Origin: Pontibacter arcticus
GTDB taxonomy: Bacteria; Bacteroidota; Bacteroidia; Cytophagales; Hymenobacteraceae
Direction: 5' to 3'
Length of the DNA stretch: 64,000 nt
Assembly: GCF_003284895.1 (NCBI RefSeq)
Contig: NZ_QMDV01000005.1
Location: forward strand, 101,001-165,000
The notes under the pieces were generated by a model, which saw nothing but the letters and a program-made list of their open reading frames with translations, made no database searches and was not told the DNA's origin. Shown here one piece after another: positions 37,436 to 44,840 of the stretch; the stretch's first letter is position 1, and every line of letters begins with the position of its first letter. The translations under genes and the position numbers were made by a program.

Positions 37436-37774
37436 ATGAAAAAGACAACATATGCTTGTGTACTTGCCGGAGCGCTGTTTGCAACTACAGCTTTTACCGG
37501 CTGCTCTTCTGATACCACAACAGGCACCGAAACTGATGCCACACAGACTGAAACAGATGGCATGATCAATGAAACGGACGGAGCTATGGATGACGCTACC
37601 ATGGAAATGGACTCGGCCACTATGGATACCGGCACAGATGATATGGGCACCACTACTGGTACTACTACAGGCACAACCGGAGGTACTACAGCCGGAACCA
37701 CAGGCACGACAACTGGTACAACTACCGGAGGCACTACAGGCACCACGACTGGTGGTGGCACAACAGGCCGATAA
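37436..37774 (+). CDS. Thr/Gly/Met-rich lipoprotein, second copy type
   Basis: 112 residues from the ATG at 37436. The lipoprotein signal MKKTTYACVLAGALFATTAF TGC gives a lipobox TGC; the tail first has acidic Met/Thr/Asp repeats (TMEMDSATMDTG) and then the same GTTTG and TGGT repeats as the lipoprotein gene 2 kb upstream. The two are likely paralogues with different inner segments. The tail is disordered. A strong bidirectional terminator follows. Their placement around the HTTM gene is the most notable context in this part of the window. Confidence 0.8.
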   Translation: MKKTTYACVLAGALFATTAFTGCSSDTTTGTETDATQTETDGMINETDGAMDDATMEMDSATMDTGTDDMGTTTGTTTGTTGGTTAGTTGTTTGTTTGGTTGTTTGGGTTGR

Positions 37775-37788
37775 TTTTAATTTCTTAT

Positions 37789-37840
37789 AAAAGCAGCAGC
37801 GCCAGCAAGATTATATTTTTTTGCTGGCGCTGCTGCTTTT
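37789..37840. terminator. 20-bp-stem bidirectional terminator
   Basis: AAAAGCAGCAGCGCCAGCAA (37789-37808) pairs perfectly with TTGCTGGCGCTGCTGCTTTT (37821-37840) around a 12-base loop. It separates the lipoprotein gene from the convergent hypothetical gene at 37851. Confidence 0.9.
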
Positions 37841-37850
37841 AGTTTATACT

Positions 37851-38300
37851 TTACGCTTCGTCTTCGTCGTTACCGATCAGGCTACCAACTACGCCGGCTA
37901 CTAACCCGCCCAGCAGGTATAAGCCCACCGTCATGGCCTGGGTTTCGGGTGTGCGGTTGCTGGGTTCTTCGCTCAGGCCAAGCGGCCCTGGCAATAAAAC
38001 TGCACCGGCACCGGCTGCTGCGCCAAGTACAGCTCCCACCTTTAACGCACTGCTGCCAGTTCCGGCAAAGCTATAATACAGGCTGTTCGATACCACATCA
38101 CCTACCATGGCCCAGGTATGTAATTTTTCTTCGCTTTGCGGTGGTGTATGGCCTGTCATTCGGAGGCCTTTGGCAATTGCCTGCATCCCCAGTATATCCA
38201 TCCGGGGGGCGTTTGGTATTGTGCGGCGCACGGTTTCATGTACAAGGGTAAGAACACAGGCACCGGCCAGGCCACCCACCATTGATTTTAGTATGCTCAT
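37851..38300 (-). CDS. Hypothetical glycine/alanine-rich membrane protein
   Basis: 149 residues from the ATG at 38300 (MSILKSMVGGLAGACVLTLV); the longer frame to 38345 lacks signal character. It has an N-terminal helix, a soluble segment with IPNAPRMDILGMQAIAKGLRM and PPQSEEKLHTWAMVGDVVSN, a glycine-alanine helix near residues 82-100 and a C-terminal helix ending VGSLIGNDEDEA. I do not recognise a named family; similar proteins occur widely in Bacteroidota as hypothetical membrane proteins. It is likely an inner-membrane protein with two or three spans. Confidence 0.7.
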   Translation of the reverse strand: MSILKSMVGGLAGACVLTLVHETVRRTIPNAPRMDILGMQAIAKGLRMTGHTPPQSEEKLHTWAMVGDVVSNSLYYSFAGTGSSALKVGAVLGAAAGAGAVLLPGPLGLSEEPSNRTPETQAMTVGLYLLGGLVAGVVGSLIGNDEDEA

Positions 38301-38367
38301 AGTTTCAGATTTTAAATGCTGCGATAATTTAACTGGTATAGCCAAAAGTAGATCGGAAGGTTACATT

Positions 38368-39459
38368 TTAGCCTGCTACTTTTACCAGGTTAGCTGTTAC
38401 CGTGTGTTCGCCTAGTTTGCGCGCATCGGTCGGGCTATCAAAAACTACGAGCAAGGTTTCGTTATCGTAAATGGCCAGGCCTTCTGCTTTGTCTTTCCCG
38501 GATTCGTCGCCGTGGCCGTGCGGCACTTCGTGCAGGCGTTCCAGTTCGCTGTGATACACCAGCTTTTCTTCGTGCGCACCTTTCAGGGCATCTAACCAGC
38601 GGTAAATATAAATGGCGCCATCCAGGTCCATGGTGGGCCCGGCCAGCAGGTACATATCATCGTCTAAAATCCGTAGTTCCCGAATGCCCTTGCCACGCAA
38701 ATGCAGGAAGTGTTTTTTATAAGGCCGCTTTTTAGTAAGCTGCTTTAGCGTAAGCTCGCCTCTTTCATTTTCTTCTACTTCAATTTCGAGTATGATGGCC
38801 CAGCCCCGCAGCACTGGCCCGCGCAACCCTATAAAAATACGGTTGCCCTGCATAGCCAGCCCTTCAATATCGAAGCCGTTATCTTTGCCGGGTATACTTA
38901 AAAACGGGCCTATATGCTCGTCGTGCTTCAAAGCGTCTGTTAGCAGGCTGCTGCTTTGGTTGCCTTGTAGCTTGGCAGCGCGCAACGTATGGCCAGCATC
39001 GTTAGGGTGCGGATGTTCTTTATGCAACTCAAAGCGGCCGGTTTGTTTGTTTTGGATGATGGGCACCCGGGCCAGCAGAAAGCGGTTCGGGTCTGTTTTG
39101 ACTTTGGAAAGGCGCTTGATCTGGTCTGCGGCATCGCCGGCATGTTTCGGCTTTTTACGCTTCAGGCTATGCGACCCGATCAGCCAGAGATAGTGCTCTG
39201 TTTGGGCCATTCCTTCAATGTCTACTTCGCTGTTATTTTTATCGGGCAGTTCCAGGTAATCGGTCAGGCAGAAGGAGGCGTGCTGCTCAAAGTGGCCGGC
39301 TTCGGTCTGGGTCAGGCGCTCAATGGTCGTTCTTTCGTCGCAGCTTAGCCAGAGGTCATTGCCCGTGCGCAGCACCGTAGACAGGCCATCGCGTACGTGC
39401 TTGCCGTCTGCATTATAGCTCAGCGCCGGATCGAAGCACAGTTCAATATTCTTTACCAT
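38368..39459 (-). CDS. DUF3616 domain-containing protein
   Basis: 363 residues without a signal peptide. The repeating strand pattern (GNDLWLSCDERTTIERL, NSEVDIEGMAQTEHYLWLIGSHS, NGFDIEGLAMQGNRIFIGLRGPVL, KAEGLAIYDNETLLVVFDSP) is a beta-propeller-like arrangement, with D-I-E-G-L/M motifs in two or three repeats. This is the DUF3616 signature. Its role is unknown; propellers of this kind often bind ligands or metals. The gene ends at 38368 next to the hypothetical membrane protein, with the same orientation and a 67-base gap. Confidence 0.87.
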   Translation of the reverse strand: MVKNIELCFDPALSYNADGKHVRDGLSTVLRTGNDLWLSCDERTTIERLTQTEAGHFEQHASFCLTDYLELPDKNNSEVDIEGMAQTEHYLWLIGSHSLKRKKPKHAGDAADQIKRLSKVKTDPNRFLLARVPIIQNKQTGRFELHKEHPHPNDAGHTLRAAKLQGNQSSSLLTDALKHDEHIGPFLSIPGKDNGFDIEGLAMQGNRIFIGLRGPVLRGWAIILEIEVEENERGELTLKQLTKKRPYKKHFLHLRGKGIRELRILDDDMYLLAGPTMDLDGAIYIYRWLDALKGAHEEKLVYHSELERLHEVPHGHGDESGKDKAEGLAIYDNETLLVVFDSPTDARKLGEHTVTANLVKVAG

Positions 39460-39553
39460 GTTATTTGTTTCACTAAAAGGATGAAAAGTGTATGCACAGC
39501 AGGCTGCTAAAGTATAAAATCGCCTGGCGTATAACCCGAAAAAATACGGGCAT

Positions 39554-39587
39554 AAAAAAAGCCGGACGTTACCATCCGGCTTTTTTT
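39554..39587. terminator. Terminator downstream of the disordered Gln/Asn-rich protein gene
   Basis: AAAAAAAGCCGGA pairs with TCCGGCTTTTTTT around an 8-base loop (39554-39587). Strong A and T runs suit both strands; on the minus strand it terminates the gene at 39602. Confidence 0.88.
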
Positions 39588-39601
39588 ATACTTTTGTAGG
39601 C

Positions 39602-40096
39602 CTAGAATCTTTTGCCTTTGCTTGCAGTCGATGGGCTCGTGCTTGCAGATGGACTGTTCTTTATATAAGTACCGCCTGTTCTGTTCGCTTTTTTCTTGTT
39701 CATTGAGTTTACAGCTAACCAGCCTGCACCCAGCGCCAGTAAAGAGCCGCCTACTACTTTTTGTGTAGTGCTCATGCTGCTTACTTTGCCTGCTGTAGAA
39801 GTTCCGAACTCCTGCAGTTTGCTGGTAATGTTATTCAGGCCGCTTTTATTTAACATATCGCTTAAGCCGCCTTTGTTGCCTGAGTTACCAGACATGCCTT
39901 GCTGATTTGAGCTTGTGTTGCTGTTGCTCTGCGTGCTGCCTGATGGCGAGTTCTGTGCTTTATTTTGAGAACCGGCCTGCGGCGAATTCTGCGTATTGGC
40001 TTGTGGTGAAGAAGCAGAGGCAGAAGTTCTTGCCTGGTTTTGTGTATTTTGTTGGTTCTGTGGGTTCTGGTTTGTTCTATTTTGTTCGTTTTCCAT
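39602..40096 (-). CDS. Gln/Asn/Ser-rich protein with one membrane helix
   Basis: 164 residues. Residues 1-70 are a disordered Gln/Asn/Ser/Thr tract (MENEQNRTNQNPQNQQNTQN and onward). A short helical part with LSDMLNKSGLNNITSKLQEF follows, then a membrane helix KVVGGSLLALGAGWLAVNSM near residues 114-133 and a basic tail ending KGKRF. The helix is similar in place to those of Bacteroidota proteins predicted to insert post-translationally. The function is unknown. The low-complexity N-terminus could promote self-association, but that is a guess. Confidence 0.7.
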   Translation of the reverse strand: MENEQNRTNQNPQNQQNTQNQARTSASASSPQANTQNSPQAGSQNKAQNSPSGSTQSNSNTSSNQQGMSGNSGNKGGLSDMLNKSGLNNITSKLQEFGTSTAGKVSSMSTTQKVVGGSLLALGAGWLAVNSMNKKKANRTGGTYIKNSPSASTSPSTASKGKRF

Positions 40097-40319
40097 GATC
40101 GTGTTAATTTAGTATGTTAATCAAATAAACGATGGCGTCTCGTACAGTCTTTCCGTTAGCTTGCCAAAGTTCAGTTCTATTTTATCGGAAATCCGGTGAG
40201 ATGGTTGCGTAGTTTTTCAAATTATATTTACGACTATTCAGATTACAAGCAATTTATAGAGGCTGCAAGTATAAAATCTCACCAATTGATGCGCGCCGAA
40301 TCAGAAGAGAAACTGTGGC

Positions 40320-41108
40320 TCAGGCCCCCGTTAACAGTCTCCGGTTGCGCCGATGCAGCATTACCTCTACCAGACTAATGCCAACCATCAACCATAAAAT
40401 ACCCAGTAAATAACCTGCCAGCACATCCGATAAAAAATGTACCCCCAGGTAAATCCTGCTTAGCCCAACCAAAAGTATAAGTATAACTGCCGCTGCCAGT
40501 ACCAAACGCCGCTGTACCCCTTTTTTCAGGCGCCGCATCAGGAAATAAGCCAACATGCCGTACAGCGCCATCGATGTAGTAGCATGCCCGCTCGGGAAAG
40601 AATAATTGTGCTCCTGGTAATAGGCTACGTCGGCGGGCCTGTCGCGCTGAATGTATGTTTTGCCGTATTGCACTGATAAGCCTACGCCCGCCATTACCAG
40701 CCAGAAAGCTACTATCGCCACAAAACGGCGCTTATACAGAAAAAATACAGTAGCTAAACCGCCAAGTATAAAGGTAGCTTCCCGTGTTCCGAAGTAAGAG
40801 ATGAAGTATAAAAACTGGCTCAGGATGCTGGTACGGGCTGCGAAAAAACCGGCTGTTACCTGCTCATCAAACGCTACGATGCCTTCAGTTTCCAGCATAT
40901 CTTCGGTTAGCTCGGTAAGCAGGGCCATGTTTACAAGGCCAGCCAGCAAAAGCAAGGTTAAAGGCAGGCCCAGAAAATTGCTGGTATCAAACCGGTTAAG
41001 TATAAACCCGGCCAAACCCGGAAACTGTTTGCGGAAGCGCGCCACCAAAGGCTGGCGAACCAGCCAGGCAAGAAATGAGCGGATACGATGGCTTAGGAAG
41101 TCTTTCAT
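40320..41108 (-). CDS. PAP2 family phosphatase
   Basis: 262 residues with six hydrophobic helices. The three PAP2 motifs are in order: KTYIQRDRP (near residue 155), SFPSGHATTSM (near 175) and SRIYLGVHFLSDV (near 225), with the catalytic His present. Members dephosphorylate lipid phosphates such as undecaprenyl pyrophosphate or phosphatidic acid at the membrane. The family does not reveal the substrate. It is separated from the next gene by a short gap with a divergent unit. Confidence 0.92.
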   Translation of the reverse strand: MKDFLSHRIRSFLAWLVRQPLVARFRKQFPGLAGFILNRFDTSNFLGLPLTLLLLAGLVNMALLTELTEDMLETEGIVAFDEQVTAGFFAARTSILSQFLYFISYFGTREATFILGGLATVFFLYKRRFVAIVAFWLVMAGVGLSVQYGKTYIQRDRPADVAYYQEHNYSFPSGHATTSMALYGMLAYFLMRRLKKGVQRRLVLAAAVILILLVGLSRIYLGVHFLSDVLAGYLLGILWLMVGISLVEVMLHRRNRRLLTGA

Positions 41109-41207
41109 AAAAAATGCTGACTGACATATACGCAGCTGAAAGACTTTGTTTATTTATTTCCGGTAACACAGCACAACCATTGGCATCTATCTAAAGTACA
41201 TTACCTT

Positions 41208-41771
41208 ATGAAGACGGGGTTAGACTATGTGTTTGATAAGCTGATGCTGGTGACAGGCATTTTACTGCTGCTGTACTTCTGGGCAAATTTCCCGGAACGG
41301 CCACAGGAGGCAGATCATCATTACGCCACCCTTAGTTCGCCCGGTTCTTCTTCTAAAATAATTTCGAAATGGGCCTACGTGAAACCGGACAAGCAGCTTT
41401 CGCCGCGCGAAGTGATCCGGATACAATTAATGGCCCTGCAGCAAAACGATAACACCGACAGCGGTGTGCTAACTGTATTTAACTTTTCGTCGCCTACCAG
41501 CCGGATGCACCTGGGGCATATCAATAATTTCAGGGTGATGGTGCGCGAGCCAGCGTATAAACCGATGCTTAATTTCAGGAAGTATAAAACCGGGCAGTTG
41601 GTTGTAACCGATAATATAGCTTACCAGCTTATACTGATTACAGACCAGCAACAGCAGCAGAACGCTTACTTATTTATACTTTCGAAGCAAAAAAAAGGCC
41701 CCTACAAAGGCTGCTGGATGACCGACGGCGTCACCCGCATGGCGCAGGGCCCGGCCAGCAAACAAATCTGA
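41208..41771 (+). CDS. Hypothetical membrane-anchored protein, DUF4864-like
   Basis: 187 residues: one N-terminal helix (LMLVTGILLLLYFWANF), a linker, then a soluble domain. The stretch SPREVIRIQLMALQQNDNTDSGVLTVFNFSSPTSRMHLGHINNFRVMVREPAYKPML resembles the DUF4864 pattern (a helix reading I-x-x-Q-L-x-A-L, then F-x-F-x-S-P, then F-x-x-M-V-x-x-x-Y-x-P). The end WMTDGVTRM fits the terminal strand. DUF4864 proteins are NTF2-like and of unknown role. Confidence is moderate because the match is by eye. Confidence 0.6.
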   Translation: MKTGLDYVFDKLMLVTGILLLLYFWANFPERPQEADHHYATLSSPGSSSKIISKWAYVKPDKQLSPREVIRIQLMALQQNDNTDSGVLTVFNFSSPTSRMHLGHINNFRVMVREPAYKPMLNFRKYKTGQLVVTDNIAYQLILITDQQQQQNAYLFILSKQKKGPYKGCWMTDGVTRMAQGPASKQI

Positions 41772-41779
41772 AGCTATAC

Positions 41780-42262
41780 TTAGCGGAGCGGTAAATCCAT
41801 TTTAATGTTGGCGCGCTCGTAAATGGATGGCGGCATTGGCACTTCCACAAAACCCAGCGAAGTATATAAATTAAGGGCAGTTGTAAGTTGGCGATTGGAA
41901 ACCAGGTAAACCAGTTGCGCCTCAACCTCTTTTGCTTTTGCAATAGCCGCCTGACCCAGTAATTTACCAATTTTTAATCCTTGAGCTTTTGGAGTAACCG
42001 CCATTTTAGCCAGTTCGAAAACCCCGTTTCCTTCGTTTATGAGCGCGCACGTTCCTACAATTTCGTTCTGGTAGCTGGCCATGAAAATAAAACCGCCTTT
42101 ATCCAGAATGTAGCCTTGCGGGTTGCCCAGCGACTGATGATCCCCATCTTCCATCACAAAAAACCGTGTGATCCATTCTTCATTCAGCTCTTTAAACCTG
42201 GCGGCATGCTGTGGTTCGAAATCGATTATCTGTACGTCGGGTGTTTTATCTGTAGTAGACAT
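41780..42262 (-). CDS. GNAT family N-acetyltransferase
   Basis: 160 residues, the usual single-domain GNAT size. The acetyl-CoA pyrophosphate loop is in KMAVTPKAQGLKIGKLLGQAAI (near residue 92, a variant of the Q/R-x-x-G-x-G/A motif with Q-G-L-K-I-G), and LVYLVSNRQLTTALNLYTSLGF gives the typical later strand and helix. The acceptor amine cannot be predicted. It begins from the ATG at 42262. Confidence 0.9.
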   Translation of the reverse strand: MSTTDKTPDVQIIDFEPQHAARFKELNEEWITRFFVMEDGDHQSLGNPQGYILDKGGFIFMASYQNEIVGTCALINEGNGVFELAKMAVTPKAQGLKIGKLLGQAAIAKAKEVEAQLVYLVSNRQLTTALNLYTSLGFVEVPMPPSIYERANIKMDLPLR

Positions 42263-42333
42263 TTTGTAAAGTATAGGCTGCCTTATAATACATCAAATTT
42301 AAGAATAGCCGCCGGAGATTTTAGTTAAGAACA

Positions 42334-42378
42334 AAAAAAAGTGCAGCCATACTTTGGAAGTATAGCTGCACTTTTCAG
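42334..42378. terminator. Bidirectional terminator with an AGTATA stem
   Basis: AAAAGTGCAGC and ATACTT (42337-42354) pair with AAGTATAGCTGCACTTTT (42358-42375), one mismatch, around a TGG-like loop. It is next to the pentapeptide gene on the minus strand and contains the window-wide word in its stem. Confidence 0.7.
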
Positions 42379-42403
42379 GAAGTATAACGATTGTTGAAAT
42401 TTC

Positions 42404-43192
42404 TTACTTGCTCATACTTTGCAGCGCGCTCAGGCTAACTGCTTTGTTATCAAGTTTGGTATACTTAAAATCCTGGGAGCCTTTAAAGCTGGCACCGTTT
42501 ATCCGGAACGAGTCGGAGATTTTGGCATATTTAAAATCTGTGAAGCTATTAAAATCTGCCTGACTGAAATCGGCGCCTTTCAGGAATTTAGCATACTTAA
42601 AGTTCGCTTCATCTCCAAAATCAGCTCCCCGAAAATTAGCCATCACCGGAAAATCAACATACTTAAAGTTGGCATCGTTGCGAAACAGGGCTTTACTAAA
42701 ATTAACGGATTTTGAGAACTTGGTATACTTAAAGTTGGCCTCTTCTGAAAAACGGCTGCCTGCAAACGAGGCTCCCTGCTTAAACTCGGCATACTTAAAA
42801 GCGCTGGCTTCTTCGAATGTACAGTTCTCGAAACGCACATCTTTTGCAAAATGGGTATTGTATACTTCGTTTTTGCTGTTAAACACAATGGTAGTTGCTT
42901 CAGGGTTAAAATAGGCCAACACATCGCCTTTAAACGTACAGTTCTCGAACGTGAGCGGGCTGGTTACAGTGCTGATGTATTCTTTGGTTTCATACTTACT
43001 TTCCTTGCCTTCTTTCAGCTTCATGTTCTTTAACTTCGTCAGGTCGAGGTCGCCTACGATTTCTGCATTTTTATAAGTTACCGCTTCGCCGTTGTTGATT
43101 TTAGCGAGTATCTCAGAAGCGTTTACTTTTGTTTGTGCCCACGTTAAAAGCGGCAACACGAGCAGTACAAGCAGTATCGGTAATTTTTTCAT
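42404..43192 (-). CDS. Secreted pentapeptide-repeat protein (Pentapeptide_3 type)
   Basis: 262 residues with signal peptide MKKLPILLVLLVLPLLTWAQ. The C-terminal two thirds are repeats with Phe at a regular 5-6 spacing (NFKYTKFSKSVNFSKALF, NFKYAKFLKGADFSQADF), typical of the pentapeptide helix of the Pentapeptide_3 group. FKY followed by three residues recurs about every 20 residues, at least seven times, and each copy is coded by a similar stretch TTTAAGTAT, which also overlaps the AGTATA word. The signal peptide suggests a periplasmic or secreted location. The function is unknown; a DNA-mimic role as in MfpA is not supported. Confidence 0.85.
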   Translation of the reverse strand: MKKLPILLVLLVLPLLTWAQTKVNASEILAKINNGEAVTYKNAEIVGDLDLTKLKNMKLKEGKESKYETKEYISTVTSPLTFENCTFKGDVLAYFNPEATTIVFNSKNEVYNTHFAKDVRFENCTFEEASAFKYAEFKQGASFAGSRFSEEANFKYTKFSKSVNFSKALFRNDANFKYVDFPVMANFRGADFGDEANFKYAKFLKGADFSQADFNSFTDFKYAKISDSFRINGASFKGSQDFKYTKLDNKAVSLSALQSMSK

Positions 43193-43286
43193 CGTAGGGT
43201 TAGGTTAAGTATAAATTTGAGTTCATCTGAAAGATGGAGCAAAGTATAAAAAGGTTGCTTGCGGCTTGTACTTTATTTTGAAAAAC

Positions 43287-43335
43287 AAAGCGCCCGCTCA
43301 CGGAAGTATAAACTTATCCGGAGCAGGCGCTTTTT
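43287..43335. terminator. Hairpin terminator between pentapeptide and small membrane gene
   Basis: AAAGCGCC and GCTC (43287-43299) pair with GAGCAGGCGCTTT (43320-43333) with one mismatch around a loop holding AAGTATAAACTT. T-run follows. It ends the minus-strand transcript of the small gene at 43353. Confidence 0.7.
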
Positions 43336-43352
43336 ACAACACTTACTAAACT

Positions 43353-43505
43353 TTACTTTGATTGAAATTCTATGTTAACATCACCTGCTTTTTGAGTACC
43401 CGGAGTTGATTCGATGGCGTGGAGTTTTGCAAAGCCAATAAAGGAAACAATGCCCAACATCACAGCCACCAGCATCCCTAACAAAAGTTTATTACTCGTT
43501 TTCAT
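43353..43505 (-). CDS. 50-residue single-pass membrane protein
   Basis: A short frame from the ATG at 43505: MKTSNKLLLGMLVAVMLGIV followed by SFIGFAKLHAIESTPGTQKA and GDVNIEFQSK. One hydrophobic helix covers residues 7-26. It lies 29 bases downstream of the GntR gene in the same orientation and just before a strong terminator, supporting a real gene at the end of the ABC transporter operon. The length is below common annotation cut-offs. No family is recognised; the N-terminus resembles the signal regions of Bacteroidota proteins found with such ABC operons. Confidence 0.7.
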   Translation of the reverse strand: MKTSNKLLLGMLVAVMLGIVSFIGFAKLHAIESTPGTQKAGDVNIEFQSK

Positions 43506-43533
43506 TTTCGTCTTTTTAAAGTATAAATACTAC

Positions 43534-43902
43534 TTACACATTTGCCGCCGCATACGATTTAAAGTATACTTTCAGGTCTTCCAGCGTGAGGCCCAGCAGC
43601 TGCATGGTGTTAAAAAAAACAGGAAGTTCTTCTTCCACAAACTGCTCTTTTTTCAGGGCGATGGTCTTCTCGAACCCATCGTCCGCTAAAAAATAACCGA
43701 TGCCTCTTTTGTTGTAAATAATGCCTTTGTCCTGAAGGTAAGTAAACGTACGCATGGTGGTGTTCGGGTTCACTTCAAACTCCACGGCCATATCCCGGAT
43801 AGAAGGTATTTTATCGCCGCTGGTCCATTTCCGTTTGAGGATATTCTCAAAAAAACGGTTTGCGATCTGTATATATATGGCCTGATTTTCTCTGAATTCC
43901 AT
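43534..43902 (-). CDS. GntR family transcriptional regulator (YtrA-like)
   Basis: 122 residues, winged helix only: IYIQIANRFFENILKRKW and then the GDKIPSIRDMAVEFEVNPNTTMRTFTYLQDKGIIY block with winged strand RGIGYFLADD. The short C-terminal helical tail is characteristic of the YtrA/YhcF group, which lacks a large effector domain and typically represses an adjacent ABC transporter operon. It is the fourth gene of this operon (2-base overlap region to the permease), unusual only in its position after the transporter genes. Confidence 0.92.
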   Translation of the reverse strand: MEFRENQAIYIQIANRFFENILKRKWTSGDKIPSIRDMAVEFEVNPNTTMRTFTYLQDKGIIYNKRGIGYFLADDGFEKTIALKKEQFVEEELPVFFNTMQLLGLTLEDLKVYFKSYAAANV

Positions 43903-43903
43903 C

Positions 43904-44638
43904 TTACACCTGCCTCTCTTTAAGTTTAAAATAAGCTACTACTAATAAATAAGGTCCTAACACAAACGTAACCACATAAGGCATTATTTGCTCGAAGATA
44001 AACTTCACGGTATCTTTAAATTCTCCGGACTCTCCCGAAACTACAATCCCGGTTTTGTTTGTGAGTACATACACCAGCAGAACCGAAAAGCCTGCCAGGA
44101 AGGTAATCGTTAAAAATATTGCCAGATGTGTTTTCAGGAAGTTATTGCCTCTGAACGTGGTTGCGCCCAGTAAAAAGATGGATTGTACCACTGCAAATAT
44201 CTTCAGCATTATCGGGATATCATGCGCAAATAATTCCTGAACCTCGTGCATCTGGCCTGCTATCAACCCCACCAAAGACAACATTGCTATCATGCCTAAG
44301 CCAACTGTAAGTATAAACAAGGGCACTGTTATGAGCCAGGCAGCGGCCAGTTTTTCGAGCGCCGATACAGGTAGCGTTAAGAAGGCGTAGCTTTTTTGTG
44401 GCGCATGCATCTCGTTAAAAATACTGGCTGCAAAAATATTTCCGCCAATAAAGAATACCATTGCATACCACGGCGCAAGCGCTACAATTGGCCTGTGGCT
44501 GAAATAAGTTACCAACGCCGAGATAAAAATCAGCGCACCTGCAATGGCGGCAATGGCCACCCACATAGAGCTGATATTGAAGTAAAGCTGCCGCTTCAGG
44601 AAGTGGCCAAGCCTCGTTATGTTAAATTGATCTTTCAT
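43904..44638 (-). CDS. ABC transporter permease subunit
   Basis: 244 residues with six hydrophobic helices (near residues 25-47, 55-75, 92-122, 140-160, 172-195 and 215-235). No signal peptide. It is the membrane partner of the ATPase at 44830. The substrate is unknown, but YtrA-regulated ABC operons in Bacillus respond to cell-wall stress. Its N-terminal region (NISSMWVAIAAIAGALIFISALV) is echoed in the small gene immediately upstream. Confidence 0.8.
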   Translation of the reverse strand: MKDQFNITRLGHFLKRQLYFNISSMWVAIAAIAGALIFISALVTYFSHRPIVALAPWYAMVFFIGGNIFAASIFNEMHAPQKSYAFLTLPVSALEKLAAAWLITVPLFILTVGLGMIAMLSLVGLIAGQMHEVQELFAHDIPIMLKIFAVVQSIFLLGATTFRGNNFLKTHLAIFLTITFLAGFSVLLVYVLTNKTGIVVSGESGEFKDTVKFIFEQIMPYVVTFVLGPYLLVVAYFKLKERQV

Positions 44639-44642
44639 GGTT

Positions 44643-44840
44643 TTATTTTGTACTGGTGGCAGTTAAGTATAATATGGGCGCATCTTTCACAATGCCTTTC
44701 AAAACGATCTCGATGGGGTAAGTAAAATTAAGCGGCTGCGTCTGCACGAAAAAGGCACACCCTAGCGCTACCATCGCTACCCACATGGTGTTTAAGCTGA
44801 TAGCCAAAGTATGGCTTTTGCTTTTTGGGTTAAACTTCAT
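44643..44840 (-). CDS. 65-residue membrane protein, possibly a truncated permease copy
   Basis: From the ATG at 44840: MKFNPKSKSHTLAISLNTMW then VAMVALGCAFFVQTQPLNFT and a soluble end. One helix. The ISLNTMWVAMVALGCAF stretch resembles the N-terminal NISSMWVAIAAIAGA of the next gene, suggesting either a partial gene duplication or a functional mini-subunit. Its ATG overlaps the ATPase stop by 11 bases and it ends 5 bases before the permease start, so it is clearly within the operon and probably translated. Confidence 0.65.
   Translation of the reverse strand: MKFNPKSKSHTLAISLNTMWVAMVALGCAFFVQTQPLNFTYPIEIVLKGIVKDAPILYLTATSTK

Noticed and set aside
37420..37761. Val/Pro-rich opposite-strand frame over the second Thr/Gly lipoprotein gene
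   Set aside because: Same repeat artefact; the plus strand has the lipobox and terminator.
40196..40378. 60-codon plus-strand frame overlapping the PAP2 gene end
   Set aside because: No recognisable domain, helix or start context, and it overlaps the conserved PAP2 gene on the other strand.
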